A DNA stretch of 5,129 bases from Christensenella sp. UBA6420 (GTDB taxonomy: Bacteria; Bacillota; Clostridia; Christensenellales; DTU072): contig DJPE01000049.1 in the NCBI GenBank assembly GCA_002439705.1, positions 6,670-11,798 of the forward strand, in the 5' to 3' direction. Under the pieces are notes generated by a model. It saw nothing but the letters and a program-made list of their open reading frames with translations, did not search any database and was not told the origin of the DNA. The position numbers and the translations under genes were made by a program. This document shows positions 5,111 to 5,129 of this stretch, in pieces; positions within the stretch are counted from its first letter, which is position 1, and every line of letters starts with the position of its first letter.

Positions 5111-5129
5111 GCGGGTGTAGTTCAATGGT
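5111..5129 (+). tRNA. tRNA 5' end, probably tRNA-Gly, cut by window edge
   Basis: GCGGGTGTAGTTCAATGGT has the form of a tRNA start: a seven-base acceptor strand GCGGGTG, TA at positions 8-9, D-stem strand GTTC and a D loop with GG. The acceptor strand resembles bacterial glycine tRNAs. The anticodon is beyond the window, so identity is inferred. The strong upstream promoter supports a stable-RNA gene. Confidence 0.8.

Overview
The window looks like a chromosomal segment of a bacterium from the Bacillota, probably an uncultured Clostridia-type lineage. The evidence is moderate G+C, exact TTGACA-N17-TATAAT promoters, A/T-rich leaders with purine-rich ribosome-binding sites, a WYL regulator, an ECF-type vitamin transporter subunit under an RFN (FMN-type) riboswitch, and tRNA genes with encoded CCA. 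The phylum call is inference. Nothing suggests a plasmid, phage or insertion sequence.

Layout, all on the + strand: the 3' part of rho, with its 5' end outside the window and a disordered Asn/Lys/Asp-rich N-terminal region; a strong hairpin; a tRNA-Pro(GGG) gene with a perfect promoter and a rho-independent terminator; a gene-free stretch with two degenerate copies of a short repeat; a stand-alone GMP synthetase (ATP pyrophosphatase plus dimerisation domains, no glutaminase domain) with a terminator; a WYL-domain transcriptional regulator starting at GTG; a perfect promoter followed by a divergent FMN-type riboswitch and a 135-base leader; an ECF transporter S component; and a perfect promoter followed by the first 19 bases of a tRNA, probably tRNA-Gly, at the right edge.

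Most genes appear to be separate transcription units, each with its own promoter and mostly its own terminator, so no operon is evident. The tightest functional unit is the riboswitch and the S component: the RNA should sense a flavin or flavin-like compound and adjust expression of a membrane protein that imports a vitamin. The riboswitch is the most interesting element. It keeps the recognisable RFN skeleton but has a shortened L2 loop, an altered P3, and substitutions at nucleotides that contact or flank the ligand in the known FMN aptamer. Downstream are two alternative structures: a possible terminator hairpin that would compete with the aptamer, and a hairpin that would bury the Shine-Dalgarno sequence and start codon. 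The other notable points are the missing GuaA glutaminase domain and the repetitive N-terminal tail of Rho.
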